From positions 1,426,001-1,490,000 of the forward strand of contig NZ_CP119422.1 of the NCBI RefSeq assembly GCF_030506285.1: a stretch of 64,000 nt of DNA, read 5' to 3'. This DNA comes from Catalinimonas niigatensis. GTDB lineage: Bacteria > Bacteroidota > Bacteroidia > Cytophagales > Cyclobacteriaceae. Below the pieces are notes generated by a model that saw only the letters and a list, made by a program, of their open reading frames with translations, was not told where the DNA came from and ran no database searches. Each line of letters opens with the position of its first letter. Position 1 is the stretch's first letter. Of this stretch, positions 1 to 8,378 are shown piece by piece. A program made the position numbers and the translations under genes.

Positions 1-167
1 GGATCTTCAAAGCCGCCATGAAGTTCTTCACCGGGGCACCAGACAAGGTAGAGTTCATGATCGGAATTGTGATCGCTATCGCTCTCTTTGGAGGCTTTCA
101 GTTCATCGTGGATGACCTTGCCGCATTCTTAGGAGGAGACATCCTTTTAGATGATACCACAAACTAA
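1..167 (+). CDS. traE: TraE-like conjugation membrane protein (3' end only)
   Basis: The reading frame is open from the window edge and ends in TAA at 165-167. The visible 54 residues hold a short amphipathic stretch, one hydrophobic segment (IGIVIAIALFGGFQFIV) and an acidic tail, as in the C-terminal half of the small two-helix TraE/DUF4134 proteins of Bacteroides-type conjugative elements. The family is thought to form part of the inner-membrane channel. The call leans on context: a TraF-like gene begins 24 bp later and TraG follows. The N-terminus lies outside the window. Confidence 0.6.
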   Translation, partial: IFKAAMKFFTGAPDKVEFMIGIVIAIALFGGFQFIVDDLAAFLGGDILLDDTTN

Positions 168-191
168 TACAGACTTCTAAATGAAATTCTT

Positions 192-503
192 GTGAAATCT
201 TTTAAATCTATTGAGAGAAAAGCACAACTGTTAGGACTACCCATGCAGGATCTGTTTGCCCTGCTCTTTGGCTTGGCACTTGCTATGGTGCTGGGCATTG
301 TGATCAACTTCTTTATGCCTGTAAGCAAGTACTACTTCTTTGCAGTGCTGGTGGGTACTATCGCAGCTTTCTTTCTTTTGAAACGCATCAATTTACGTCA
401 GCATCCCAGTTTTCTTTTCTCTTTGCTCTCTTATCGTTTCTTTCAACCCAAACGACTAGAAGTCTGGGAGAAAGGAAACGGGAAACCGTGGAACCGGAAG
501 TAA
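192..503 (+). CDS. traF: TraF-like (DUF4133) conjugation membrane protein
   Basis: This is a 103-residue protein with two adjacent hydrophobic helices (about residues 20-40 and 46-62) followed by a basic C-terminal tail. The size and topology fit the TraF/DUF4133 family (VirB3-like) that precedes the TraG ATPase in Bacteroides conjugative transposons. The start is GTG at 192: the nearest upstream ATG (181) stops after four codons, and the next in-frame ATG (243) would remove the basic N-terminus. It lies between traE and traG and is probably co-transcribed with them. An inner-membrane subunit of the secretion channel is inferred from the family. Confidence 0.7.
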   Translation: MKSFKSIERKAQLLGLPMQDLFALLFGLALAMVLGIVINFFMPVSKYYFFAVLVGTIAAFFLLKRINLRQHPSFLFSLLSYRFFQPKRLEVWEKGNGKPWNRK

Positions 504-534
504 GCTACCTTAATGATTCAGTAATAAATTAAAT

Positions 535-3036
535 ATGTTTATCAAACCGCATAAGAAAAAATCTGCTTACCTGCGTGACAGGTTACCTGTCTTTGCTTTA
601 GAAGAAGACAAAGTCATCTTCAAAGACGGAAAAGTAGGCATAGGCTTTCGTGTATCCGGGGCTCCATTGGAGTCCTGGACTGAAAGTCAGTACAGTCAGG
701 CCAATGATGTTCTCAGCCAGCAGCTTAAGATGCTGCCGGTCGGCACCGTAGTGCAAAAGACGGATGTCTACTTTGACAAAGAATACAAAGCAGAAAACAT
801 ACAGGAATCTGCTTACTATGAAGCCAAACTCCATGAGCATTTCTTTGCCCGATTGACGCTCTTGCACGAGAGTTATCTGTTCCTTTCTTTTCCCAGCAGA
901 GCTAAAGGTAAATGGAATAACACTTCATCCCACAGGATCAACCCAGTCAGTAGTATGTTTGCTTACGGAGGATCAATCTTAAAAAATCCATTTGATGGCA
1001 TAGAGGGCTTACTCAAAGAAGCTGAAAATCTGGCAGCTTTTTTTGTCAAAGGCCTCTATAGCTTAAAAGATGTGTCATTTAGCAGACTGAAAGAAGAGGA
1101 ACTGAATGCGCTTTACCTGCGCTACCTCAATCTCTCTTTTGATGAGTCGTGTACAAGTCTCAACCGGGTCGTCTACAATGACCTTTCTGCTCTTGCTGTT
1201 GGAGAAAAGAAAGCCAATGTCATTACCATGACTGGGCAAGGCAGTGAAGTCTTTGCCAGCGTCAAGAACCACTATGGCGTCAGTAGTCCGTATACCTATC
1301 AGCTTTCTCATTACATGCAGCTTCCTCATTTGGTAACGCAGTGTTTGCTGGTGGAAGACACAGAGAGAGAACTTAAAAATCTAGACTTTGAAAGAAAATT
1401 GAATGATTCTTTAGAATGGCTCACCACTCAGGATCATGAACTCAAAGCTAAGGAATTAGAAGAGTTCACCGCTTATGTGAGATCAGGTAATACTGGCCTG
1501 GTAAGCCTGCATCAGTCAGTGATGGTCTTTGAAAGCGATGAGCAATTGAGGAAGTCTTATGTTGAACGCGTGGTTTCAGCCATACGACAGCTATATGGTG
1601 CAGAGGCGATTGTAGAGAGTTTTGATACAGCCAATATGTTTTTTGCTTCATTACCGGGCAATGGTTTTCAGCACTATCGCTGGCTCATTACTTCCGCTGA
1701 TCTTGCTGCCTGCTACCTGCACTTTGTAACTAGCTGGCGTGGAGAAAAGAATGGAGTATCCACTCGGGGAGATTACTTGTGTGATCGCTTTGGTAATCTA
1801 TTGCAGGTGAACCTTTTCAACACCCGGCAAGCCAATCAAAACTGTGTAGTCATTGGTCCATCAGGATCAGGCAAGTCCTATACCATGGGTAACTTCATCG
1901 CCCAGAGATTAGAACGAGGTGCCCGGCAGATCATAATTGACAAAGGAGGAACTTACAGGAATGTGATGTATGCCCTAAATGGAAAATCATTTGACGATAC
2001 CTATTTTGAATACAGTGCAGAAAAGCCATTGGCTTTTAACCCTTTCCTGCTGGAGAAGAATAGTGATGATCAGTATCAGCTTACTGCTGAGAAGAGTAAT
2101 TTCCTGATTGCCGTGCTAAGCACCATCTGGAAAGGAGGCAAGAAAGAAGGATCAACCAGCCAGGACCTCACGCCTGCTGAAAGGGCCATCTTCAAATTGA
2201 TCCTTCCCCGCTACTATGAACATCTGGATGAGAACCCTACATCCTATCCGGGGATCAATTCTTTCTTTCATTTCCTGCGGCAGTACCACCGGCTTCATGA
2301 GCAGGAAGAAGAGTACCACTCTGAGATCAGGTATTTTGACATGGAGCAATTCTTAACCGTCTTGAGACCTTTTGTTTCAGGTGAGTACCGGCAGGTGCTC
2401 AATGCAGTACAGGAAATCAGCATCAGTGAACACAAACTGGTTTGTTTTGACATGGATAAGATCAATACCGATCCAGTACTGTATCCGCTGGTAACGCTGT
2501 TGATTACTGAACTGGCACTGGACCAGATCAGAAAGTATCCTGAAGAGATCAAGTACCTCTATCTGGATGAAGCCTGGTCCATGCTCTCAGGGAGTTTGCA
2601 GGAGTTTATCAATGAGCTATTTAGGACGATCAGAAAAAATAATGGTGCTGTCTGCATCATCACGCAAGGCTTGGGTGAGATCAAAAAGTCCAGTGTGGGA
2701 GAAGCAGTACTTGTGAACGCAGATACCAAGATCATCTTAAAGCATCAGGACAAAAGATTGGTCAGTGAGCTGGCATCACATCTTGGCTTTACCGATCACG
2801 AGGTAGATCTGATCCACTCCATGAGAGTAGAGAAATCTTTCCGTGAACTCTTCATCAAGCAGGGAGAAGAAGCCAGGATCTTCAGACTGGAAACCTCTCC
2901 TCATCTGGATGCAGTGCTTTCTTCCAAACCAGAAGAGCGAAACTATTTACGCAAGCTCATCGAGCGCTATCATGGGAATCTTCCTTTTGCGGTCAACCAA
3001 TTTGTAAGTAATTCCAAATTACAGATTGAAAATTGA
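535..3036 (+). CDS. traG: TraG, VirB4-type conjugation ATPase
   Basis: This 833-residue protein is the energising ATPase of the type IV secretion system (VirB4 class), acting at the cytoplasmic face of the inner membrane. A Walker A motif (GPSGSGKSYTMG) lies near residue 440 and a Walker B motif (YLYLDEAWSM) near residue 676. The following RTIRKNNGAVCIITQG stretch is typical of VirB4/TraC ATPases. The N-terminal 400 residues correspond to the VirB4 N domain. Length agrees with the Bacteroides TraG family (about 800-840). The gene follows traF by 31 bp. Its last codons lie inside the left arm of an inverted repeat that fills the gap before traJ. Confidence 0.92.
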   Translation: MFIKPHKKKSAYLRDRLPVFALEEDKVIFKDGKVGIGFRVSGAPLESWTESQYSQANDVLSQQLKMLPVGTVVQKTDVYFDKEYKAENIQESAYYEAKLHEHFFARLTLLHESYLFLSFPSRAKGKWNNTSSHRINPVSSMFAYGGSILKNPFDGIEGLLKEAENLAAFFVKGLYSLKDVSFSRLKEEELNALYLRYLNLSFDESCTSLNRVVYNDLSALAVGEKKANVITMTGQGSEVFASVKNHYGVSSPYTYQLSHYMQLPHLVTQCLLVEDTERELKNLDFERKLNDSLEWLTTQDHELKAKELEEFTAYVRSGNTGLVSLHQSVMVFESDEQLRKSYVERVVSAIRQLYGAEAIVESFDTANMFFASLPGNGFQHYRWLITSADLAACYLHFVTSWRGEKNGVSTRGDYLCDRFGNLLQVNLFNTRQANQNCVVIGPSGSGKSYTMGNFIAQRLERGARQIIIDKGGTYRNVMYALNGKSFDDTYFEYSAEKPLAFNPFLLEKNSDDQYQLTAEKSNFLIAVLSTIWKGGKKEGSTSQDLTPAERAIFKLILPRYYEHLDENPTSYPGINSFFHFLRQYHRLHEQEEEYHSEIRYFDMEQFLTVLRPFVSGEYRQVLNAVQEISISEHKLVCFDMDKINTDPVLYPLVTLLITELALDQIRKYPEEIKYLYLDEAWSMLSGSLQEFINELFRTIRKNNGAVCIITQGLGEIKKSSVGEAVLVNADTKIILKHQDKRLVSELASHLGFTDHEVDLIHSMRVEKSFRELFIKQGEEARIFRLETSPHLDAVLSSKPEERNYLRKLIERYHGNLPFAVNQFVSNSKLQIEN

Positions 3037-3151
3037 AAATTCTGGGGAGCATAGATGAGGCACATTTCTTTTTTATCCCATACAAAGTTAGTTGGAGCAT
3101 TAAGACCTTTTAAATATCCGTTTTAACAATTTGAAATTTTCAATTTTTAAT
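3025..3151. repeat. Inverted repeat spanning the traG-traJ gap
   Basis: The left arm (3025-3042) and right arm (3133-3151) are imperfect reverse complements built on the core TTGAAAATT, matching at about 17 of 19 positions. The arms overlap the last codons of traG and the start codon of traJ, so folded mRNA would hide the traJ start. The roughly 90 bp between them is non-coding. It may be a dispersed hairpin element or a translational control structure; the sequence alone does not decide. Confidence 0.55.
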
Positions 3152-4100
3152 GAATAATCTATCTGCGAGTGCTGAGTTTTTAGCGGCTTTCAATGCCCTG
3201 CTGGAAAGAACTCTGGCGATTGGACTGGCAATGATCCCGGTCTTTCTGTTGATCGTCATGTTCAACCAGGTCTTTGCTGCGCTGGTCTTTTCCCAGCGTT
3301 TCCGACTGGACTTTCAACCTATGGTGAGAGGTGTGGTGCTGTGGATTGGACTTACCTTTTACACAGACTTTCTGGAGGTGATCAGTGCAACAATCCAAGC
3401 CATTGCTGATTACATTGGTCCGGACAGAACCTTCATGCAGAAGCTTGCTGAGATGTGGAACCTGCTCTTGCCGGGAAGTCAGAACGGAGCGCTGCCTAGC
3501 AATATGGAAGAGTTGTATGCATCCTTCACGAGACTGATGCAGTTTGACCTGGTCAACTGGCTGCTTGCACTGCTGGAAGGATCTTTCGTGCATATCGTAA
3601 GAAAAGGCATTGAATTGATCCGTCTGGTGCTATTGGCTTTCCTCTACATCGTAGGCCCACTGGCGATTGGATTGTCTGTTATTCCTGGCCTGAACAGTCT
3701 TGCCATGAAGTGGCTGCAAAGTTATCTGACGGTGCAGTTCTGGAGCATCACGCTCATCATTCTGGACACACTGGTATCAGAATTTAATAGTCTTTACTTC
3801 AATGGCTACTTGTTCCCTGATGAGCTAAGCACCACCAACTTTGTGCTGGTAAGTCTGGTCATTGTCATTCTTTACTTCATGGTACCCCATCTAACCAGCT
3901 ACATCATCGGGCATTCCCATGCCGCTGTTTTTCAAAGCAGAGTGTTTAGCACGGCTATGCTTGGTGCAGGAATGGCATACCAGAAGGGAAGAGCGGCCAT
4001 GGAGGCCAGTAAAGTAGTAGTCGGGGCTGGAGTAGCAGGCAGTGCTTCAGTCAATGCTGGTGCCCAGGCAGCCAGATACGCTCATCGCAGAAAACAATGA
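3150..4100 (+). CDS. traJ: TraJ, VirB6-like polytopic conjugation protein
   Basis: This is a 316-residue, very hydrophobic protein with at least six predicted membrane helices, spread from about residue 15 to residue 255. It ends in an Ala/Gly-rich hydrophilic tail finishing HRRKQ. Position directly after traG and before a VirB8-like gene matches TraJ of Bacteroides conjugative transposons, the VirB6-type inner-membrane channel protein. The ATG at 3150 lies at the end of the inverted repeat that fills the upstream gap. No enzymatic motif is seen. The family call rests on topology and gene order more than on a signature motif. Confidence 0.8.
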   Translation: MNNLSASAEFLAAFNALLERTLAIGLAMIPVFLLIVMFNQVFAALVFSQRFRLDFQPMVRGVVLWIGLTFYTDFLEVISATIQAIADYIGPDRTFMQKLAEMWNLLLPGSQNGALPSNMEELYASFTRLMQFDLVNWLLALLEGSFVHIVRKGIELIRLVLLAFLYIVGPLAIGLSVIPGLNSLAMKWLQSYLTVQFWSITLIILDTLVSEFNSLYFNGYLFPDELSTTNFVLVSLVIVILYFMVPHLTSYIIGHSHAAVFQSRVFSTAMLGAGMAYQKGRAAMEASKVVVGAGVAGSASVNAGAQAARYAHRRKQ

Positions 4101-4140
4101 AACACTAAACCAATATTCAATTTTCTAATCTATAATATCC

Positions 4141-4752
4141 ATGTCAAACGTAAAAAACTTCAACAAGACCTTTAAGACCATGCAGATGCTGGCTGCTGTC
4201 AGCATCCTGGGCTTTATCACTTCTACAGTGATCTACATTATCCAGTACAGAAAAGTAGAAGAGTATTACCAGCAGAAAACTTATGTCATTACCTCCTGGG
4301 GGACCTTTCCCGCTAGCTACTATGATGGAAGAAAAGTATCCAGGATTGAAACCCAGAACCATGTAGAGACTTTTGTCAAGCATATGTTTGCCCATAGTGC
4401 TGAGACGTATTATGAGCATATCAACTATGCGCTGAACTTGATTGATGAGGAATCCGGAAAGCGCATTTACCATGACTTTGAGGAAGGGGAAGTGCAGAAA
4501 AACTATGTACGCTATGGCTCCCATACCGAGGTCAAATTAGACTCGGTAGTGCTGGATATGAACGCTTTACCCATAGAAGGAAAGTTCTATGCTTTGCAGG
4601 AAGTACATATCGGAAAAAATGTCCGTAGCCTTCCCATTGCAGCAAGTTTTAAAGTGGTTCAAGCCTACCGGCATGAGAAGAATCCTTATGGGCTGCTGCT
4701 CACTGATTTTGATTTTATCGCTTACCCTCGTAAAGAAGATAAGAAGCCATGA
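4141..4752 (+). CDS. traK: TraK, VirB8-like conjugation protein
   Basis: This 203-residue bitopic protein has a basic cytoplasmic N-terminus, one membrane helix (about residues 14-34) and a periplasmic domain of about 165 residues. TraK of Bacteroides-type systems has this layout and corresponds to VirB8, an assembly factor that contacts the channel and the outer-membrane core. Residues such as FVKHMFAHSAETYYEHINYAL fit the VirB8/NTF2-like fold. The stop overlaps the next start in an ATGA arrangement at 4749-4752, which predicts translational coupling to traN. Confidence 0.82.
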   Translation: MSNVKNFNKTFKTMQMLAAVSILGFITSTVIYIIQYRKVEEYYQQKTYVITSWGTFPASYYDGRKVSRIETQNHVETFVKHMFAHSAETYYEHINYALNLIDEESGKRIYHDFEEGEVQKNYVRYGSHTEVKLDSVVLDMNALPIEGKFYALQEVHIGKNVRSLPIAASFKVVQAYRHEKNPYGLLLTDFDFIAYPRKEDKKP

Positions 4753-5516
4753 TCAAGTATTCGTCACTTATTTTTTACACTCTGTTGACCTCTGCTTATT
4801 GCTTTGGCCAGGATACCATTTATGTATCTGATCAATCTAAGTCTTACCTGCTCTTTGATGAGGTGGTGAGCCTGGCAGACATTGGTAATCCAATGCACTA
4901 TGAGGCTCGCATAGAAGGAAGAAGTGTGATGGTAATTGCCAAAGAAGATAGTGTAGCGCCAACACCATTCTATGCAGTGGTAGGTGGTAAACCTTTTCAA
5001 GGAGTACTCATCTTTCAATCTCATCCCCAGGCTTTCTTCGATTTTAGAAAGGATGTATCGGAAAGTGGAATGTCGGAGGGTAGTGAGATTGAAAAGAGAT
5101 TCAAAGCACTTAAAGAGCAGGCAGACCTTTTCTATGTTGGCAACAAAGAGCATAGTATTACTTTTAGGTTGGTAGGCATACTACATGATCATCAGGCTAC
5201 TTACCTCAAGTTCGAGGTAAAAAACCATACTTCAGTGGTTTACCGAACTGAGTTCGTAGGATTTGAAAGGCTTAAGAAGTACAAGAAAGGCATCTTTGCC
5301 AAAACGCAAATGTCTCACTTTCCAATCATGGATGCTGAAGATTGGCAGACCAGTGATATCCTGCCTTATTCAACAGGTTATCTTCACTATAAACTGCCTC
5401 TGCAGGCACTGGAAAGAAGTGAGTCTGTTATCGCTACTTTAAGAGAAAAAGGAGCCCGTCGCAGTGTCTCGCTTAAGCTTCCTTATCAACTCATCAAACG
5501 AGCGGATCTTTATTAG
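4749..5516 (+). CDS. traN: TraN, VirB9-like (DUF4138) secreted conjugation protein
   Basis: This 255-residue protein starts with a signal peptide (cleavage probably after YCFGQ) and continues into an all-beta region beginning DTIYVSDQSKSYLLFDEV. That opening and the following IGNPMHYEARIEGRSVMVIA stretch resemble the DUF4138/TraN family, the VirB9-like periplasmic component of the outer-membrane core complex. It overlaps traK by 4 bp. In the canonical Bacteroides order traM precedes traN; here traN comes first. The remaining uncertainty is family assignment, not coding status. Confidence 0.75.
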   Translation: MIKYSSLIFYTLLTSAYCFGQDTIYVSDQSKSYLLFDEVVSLADIGNPMHYEARIEGRSVMVIAKEDSVAPTPFYAVVGGKPFQGVLIFQSHPQAFFDFRKDVSESGMSEGSEIEKRFKALKEQADLFYVGNKEHSITFRLVGILHDHQATYLKFEVKNHTSVVYRTEFVGFERLKKYKKGIFAKTQMSHFPIMDAEDWQTSDILPYSTGYLHYKLPLQALERSESVIATLREKGARRSVSLKLPYQLIKRADLY

Positions 5517-5547
5517 TTGGAAGAGTTTTGGGGCCACGGTGGAACCG

Positions 5548-5635
5548 TTTTGGGTTTAGTGTTTAAGGGCTTTATTCTCAAACTCATAATACTCATCAAC
5601 TCAAAACTCCCTAACCCTAAACACCTAAACTCAAA
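5548..5635. repeat. Inverted repeat in the traN-traM gap
   Basis: The arm at 5548-5569 (core GGGTTTAGTGTTTAAGGG) is nearly the reverse complement of the arm at 5615-5635 (core CCCTAAACACCTAAACTC), with about 45 bp between them. It occupies most of the 126-bp gap before the traM start. Layout is the same as in the traG-traJ gap although the arm sequences differ. It may be a small dispersed hairpin element or an mRNA structure. Confidence 0.55.
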
Positions 5636-5642
5636 TAAAAGG

Positions 5643-6701
5643 ATGGATTTTAAAGACAATATTGATGAGGAGCATATCAACTCTGAAAAGCTTCGCTTTG
5701 AAGCTCCGGTGGCTACCAAAAGCTGGAAAGATAAAGTCCTGAAAAACTTATCCAGGTACAGCTTGCTGCTTATTGTAGGTGCGGCAGCCATAGCCATTAC
5801 AGTACTTCACTTTAAGGGTAAAGGTCTGCTCCAGGCATTGGCGTTTACGCCTCTGCCCAGCTTTGGCTGGGAAGAGGGCATTCACCCTGAGCGCATTCCT
5901 GATAAAACCAAGGTATATGAGGATGCGCTCAAAAAAGAAGCGAAGGAAAGAAGAAGAGAGGTAACCAATAAGTCTTCAGCTTTAGCTAAACTAAAAGTGA
6001 CAAAACCTGATTGGCAAAAGGTGCATCAAAGATCTGTTTCTGAAAAAGAAGAGGTAAAAGGTGATTCCATTTTTATTGTCGCTGATACTTTGAAAACAGT
6101 AGTGGTTCAGACTGCACCTCAGCATGAGATTAATACAAAAAGTACAGTGAACCTTAAGCAAAGAAAAACCCAGGTTCCTAAAAAAGAAGCAGTAGTGGTT
6201 CAACAAGAAAATGAGACGAAAAGTACTGATTTCTTTCAGCCGGTGAGAGTGGTTTCTTCTTCTTTTGCACAAAGCTTTACCTCCTGTGTAGTGCATGGAG
6301 ATCAGCAGCTGAGTAACAACAGCATGCTGAGCCTTAGATTGGCTGAAGACCTGTCTTTTGATGGACAAAGTTTTCCTGCTGGAACAATCCTGTATGGAAC
6401 AGCAAGAATAGCCCAGAACCGTATTATGGTTTCGGTTTCAAGGATATTGCAAACACCAGTTCAGCTTCAAGTGCATCACCATACTTTTCATGAGGGTATT
6501 CTACTCGACGAGTCTGACAATGTACTTGAAGACGCCACAAGGCAAACGGTTTACCGTCAGGGCCAACGGTCTGTGCAGGATCTTCCTTTAGATGTTGCTA
6601 CTGAACTGGGACGCAATATCCTGCAAAGCTCAAGAAGAAAGAAGACCACTGTCTTTTTACCGGATGGTTTTCCATTATATCTATCTAAACAAGAGAATTA
6701 A
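5643..6701 (+). CDS. traM: TraM, VirB10-like conjugation protein
   Basis: The ATG at 5643 gives a 352-residue protein. An upstream TTG at 5517 keeps the frame open, but it would add an unrelated 42-residue leader encoded by the inverted repeat. A cytoplasmic N-terminus is followed by one membrane helix (about residues 40-56), a low-complexity Lys/Glu/Thr-rich periplasmic linker, and a C-terminal beta domain starting near SCVVHGDQQLSNNSMLSLRL. That opening, with the later PAGTILYGTARI stretch, is characteristic of TraM/VirB10, which spans the envelope and links inner and outer complexes. It is followed 2 bp later by the first TraI-like gene. Confidence 0.85.
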   Translation: MDFKDNIDEEHINSEKLRFEAPVATKSWKDKVLKNLSRYSLLLIVGAAAIAITVLHFKGKGLLQALAFTPLPSFGWEEGIHPERIPDKTKVYEDALKKEAKERRREVTNKSSALAKLKVTKPDWQKVHQRSVSEKEEVKGDSIFIVADTLKTVVVQTAPQHEINTKSTVNLKQRKTQVPKKEAVVVQQENETKSTDFFQPVRVVSSSFAQSFTSCVVHGDQQLSNNSMLSLRLAEDLSFDGQSFPAGTILYGTARIAQNRIMVSVSRILQTPVQLQVHHHTFHEGILLDESDNVLEDATRQTVYRQGQRSVQDLPLDVATELGRNILQSSRRKKTTVFLPDGFPLYLSKQEN

Positions 6702-6703
6702 TC

Positions 6704-7528
6704 ATGAAACAATCAATCGTCATTGTCTTACTTTTGATTACTCCTTTTGGATTTACCTATGCTCAAGGGGTGCCTGTCATAGACCCAGCGCATATTGCCA
6801 TCACTATTGCCAATGGAGTAACGCTGGATGACCAGTTAGACAAACTAGAAGATCAGCTTGCAGTCTCTGTCCTGATTAAAGACAAGGTATCGGATATCTA
6901 CCAGCTGCAGTATGACTACAAGGAATTTCTAAAGCAAGCTGAAACGGTACAGGAACTGCAATGGGCAGACCTGGTGGAAAGTGAGGCGCATGCTTTGACT
7001 TTACAAACTTCTATGGATGTCTATGTACCGGCTTATGAAGATATTGGTACGCTTAAAGAAGCTTATCAAATGATTGAAGGTATAGAAGGTGGTCTGAGAC
7101 TTTATCAGGAGTTAGATGGCTTTGGCTCAGATAGTCCTCTCCCAGCCAACTTTACTGCTTTACAAATGATGCTGGAGAAACTCTCAGTCAATCGGGCAGC
7201 TTTTGATGAGATGGCCTACAAGAAGAAGTTACAGGTGGCATTATCCTACAATCAGGTTGCAGCAGACTTACTGGAGAAAGCGCAGGAACTTAGTCAGGCT
7301 CTACTTGTCAATGAACGCTTTTCCATGACCGAAGGAGAAAGGCTTTCCAGCATCAAGCAGGCTCATAATTATATCCTGAAAAGCATAGATCTCAAGCTGC
7401 AATCCGATCAGCTGGTGTTGGATGTGATGAAAGAAGCAGAACAAAGTCAATCAGGCCCTCTCAAGCATTATGAGCAACAACTTGAAAGAGAAGTGCTCTC
7501 TGCTACCCCTTTGTTTGTATATGAATAA
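6704..7528 (+). CDS. TraI/VirB5-like secreted protein, copy 1
   Basis: This 274-residue protein has a signal peptide (MKQSIVIVLLLITPFGFTYA) and a mostly helical, coiled-coil-rich body. Near residue 205 it carries RFSMTEGERLSSI, recalling the LSMTDKERM segment of Bacteroides TraI (DUF4141), a VirB5-like secreted component. A second block, YKEFLKQAETVQELQWADL (about residues 73-91), recurs in the next two genes. The three genes are tandem paralogues. VirB5 proteins sit at the pilus tip and bind recipient cells; a similar role here is inference. Confidence 0.65.
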   Translation: MKQSIVIVLLLITPFGFTYAQGVPVIDPAHIAITIANGVTLDDQLDKLEDQLAVSVLIKDKVSDIYQLQYDYKEFLKQAETVQELQWADLVESEAHALTLQTSMDVYVPAYEDIGTLKEAYQMIEGIEGGLRLYQELDGFGSDSPLPANFTALQMMLEKLSVNRAAFDEMAYKKKLQVALSYNQVAADLLEKAQELSQALLVNERFSMTEGERLSSIKQAHNYILKSIDLKLQSDQLVLDVMKEAEQSQSGPLKHYEQQLEREVLSATPLFVYE

Positions 7529-7547
7529 TCAAACTTTTCTCTTCCCC

Positions 7548-8363
7548 ATGAAAAAAGCATTCATTCTACCACTAGTCATTGTATTGATATTTAGCTCTCA
7601 GTTACAGGCGCAGCAAATGATTCCTGTGATGGATAACTTGCTTAAAGAAAGCCTGGATGATCACATGAAAACAAACCTTAAACAGTCAGCGCTGCTAGAA
7701 GCGATCCGGGAAGAAACCGAAGATACCAAAGAGAATGTGGAAGCTACAGAATACCTACAGTATAACTACCGGGAGTTCCTCAAACAAACCACTAGTACCG
7801 CAGCACTCATGCTTTCTGAGGCTGGACAAGAACAGCTAGTCACAGGGCAAGTAGTAAGTTCTTCTAACCATCTGGATGACTATACTTTCGCTGCTCAACT
7901 TGATGAGCTTTATCATGAGCAAACTGAACCCATAGAAAAAAGCCAGATACTGCATGATATGCTCGTTCCGTACAATGAGCATGTTATCTTTACCCAGCTC
8001 GCTCCCTTTGAAGCTTATCAAAAAGAAAAAAGTCTCCATGTCATAGCGCTCAAAGAGATGAGTCAGAGACGAAAGCTACAGCTTGCCATAGCCTGGCAAT
8101 TGTTAGCACAGACGAAGACAGAACAGGCAGAGGAGCTACGTACATTGCTCAATACGGATCAGATATTTTCTATGACCGAAGCGGAACGACTGGAAATGAT
8201 CAGCAGGATGCAGGATCATTTACTTGAAGCGAAGCAGTTGAAAGCAAAAGCTGATGAATTGATTAAAAAGGCTTCAACGCCTTCCTTTCAAAAGCAACAG
8301 GTGGTGAATGCTTATAAACTCAAACAGGAAAGAGAAAGCCTCTCAGAAACTCCTTTATATTGA
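7548..8363 (+). CDS. TraI/VirB5-like secreted protein, copy 2
   Basis: The ATG at 7548 is preferred because it opens directly into a signal peptide (KKAFILPLVIVLIFSSQLQA); the frame is open further upstream but would place 26 residues before it. The 271-residue product is helical and carries YREFLKQTTSTAALM and IFSMTEAERLEMI, matching blocks in the genes on either side. The LQWADL segment of copy 1 is not kept, so this copy has diverged most in the N-terminal half. Secretion to the periplasm or cell surface is predicted. Confidence 0.62.
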   Translation: MKKAFILPLVIVLIFSSQLQAQQMIPVMDNLLKESLDDHMKTNLKQSALLEAIREETEDTKENVEATEYLQYNYREFLKQTTSTAALMLSEAGQEQLVTGQVVSSSNHLDDYTFAAQLDELYHEQTEPIEKSQILHDMLVPYNEHVIFTQLAPFEAYQKEKSLHVIALKEMSQRRKLQLAIAWQLLAQTKTEQAEELRTLLNTDQIFSMTEAERLEMISRMQDHLLEAKQLKAKADELIKKASTPSFQKQQVVNAYKLKQERESLSETPLY

Positions 8364-8378
8364 ATAAATATTACCATT

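Noticed and set aside
1075-1329. Minus-strand open frame of 84 codons inside traG
   Set aside because: It overlaps a VirB4 ATPase with clear motifs and has no recognisable domain of its own, so it is a shadow of the opposite strand.
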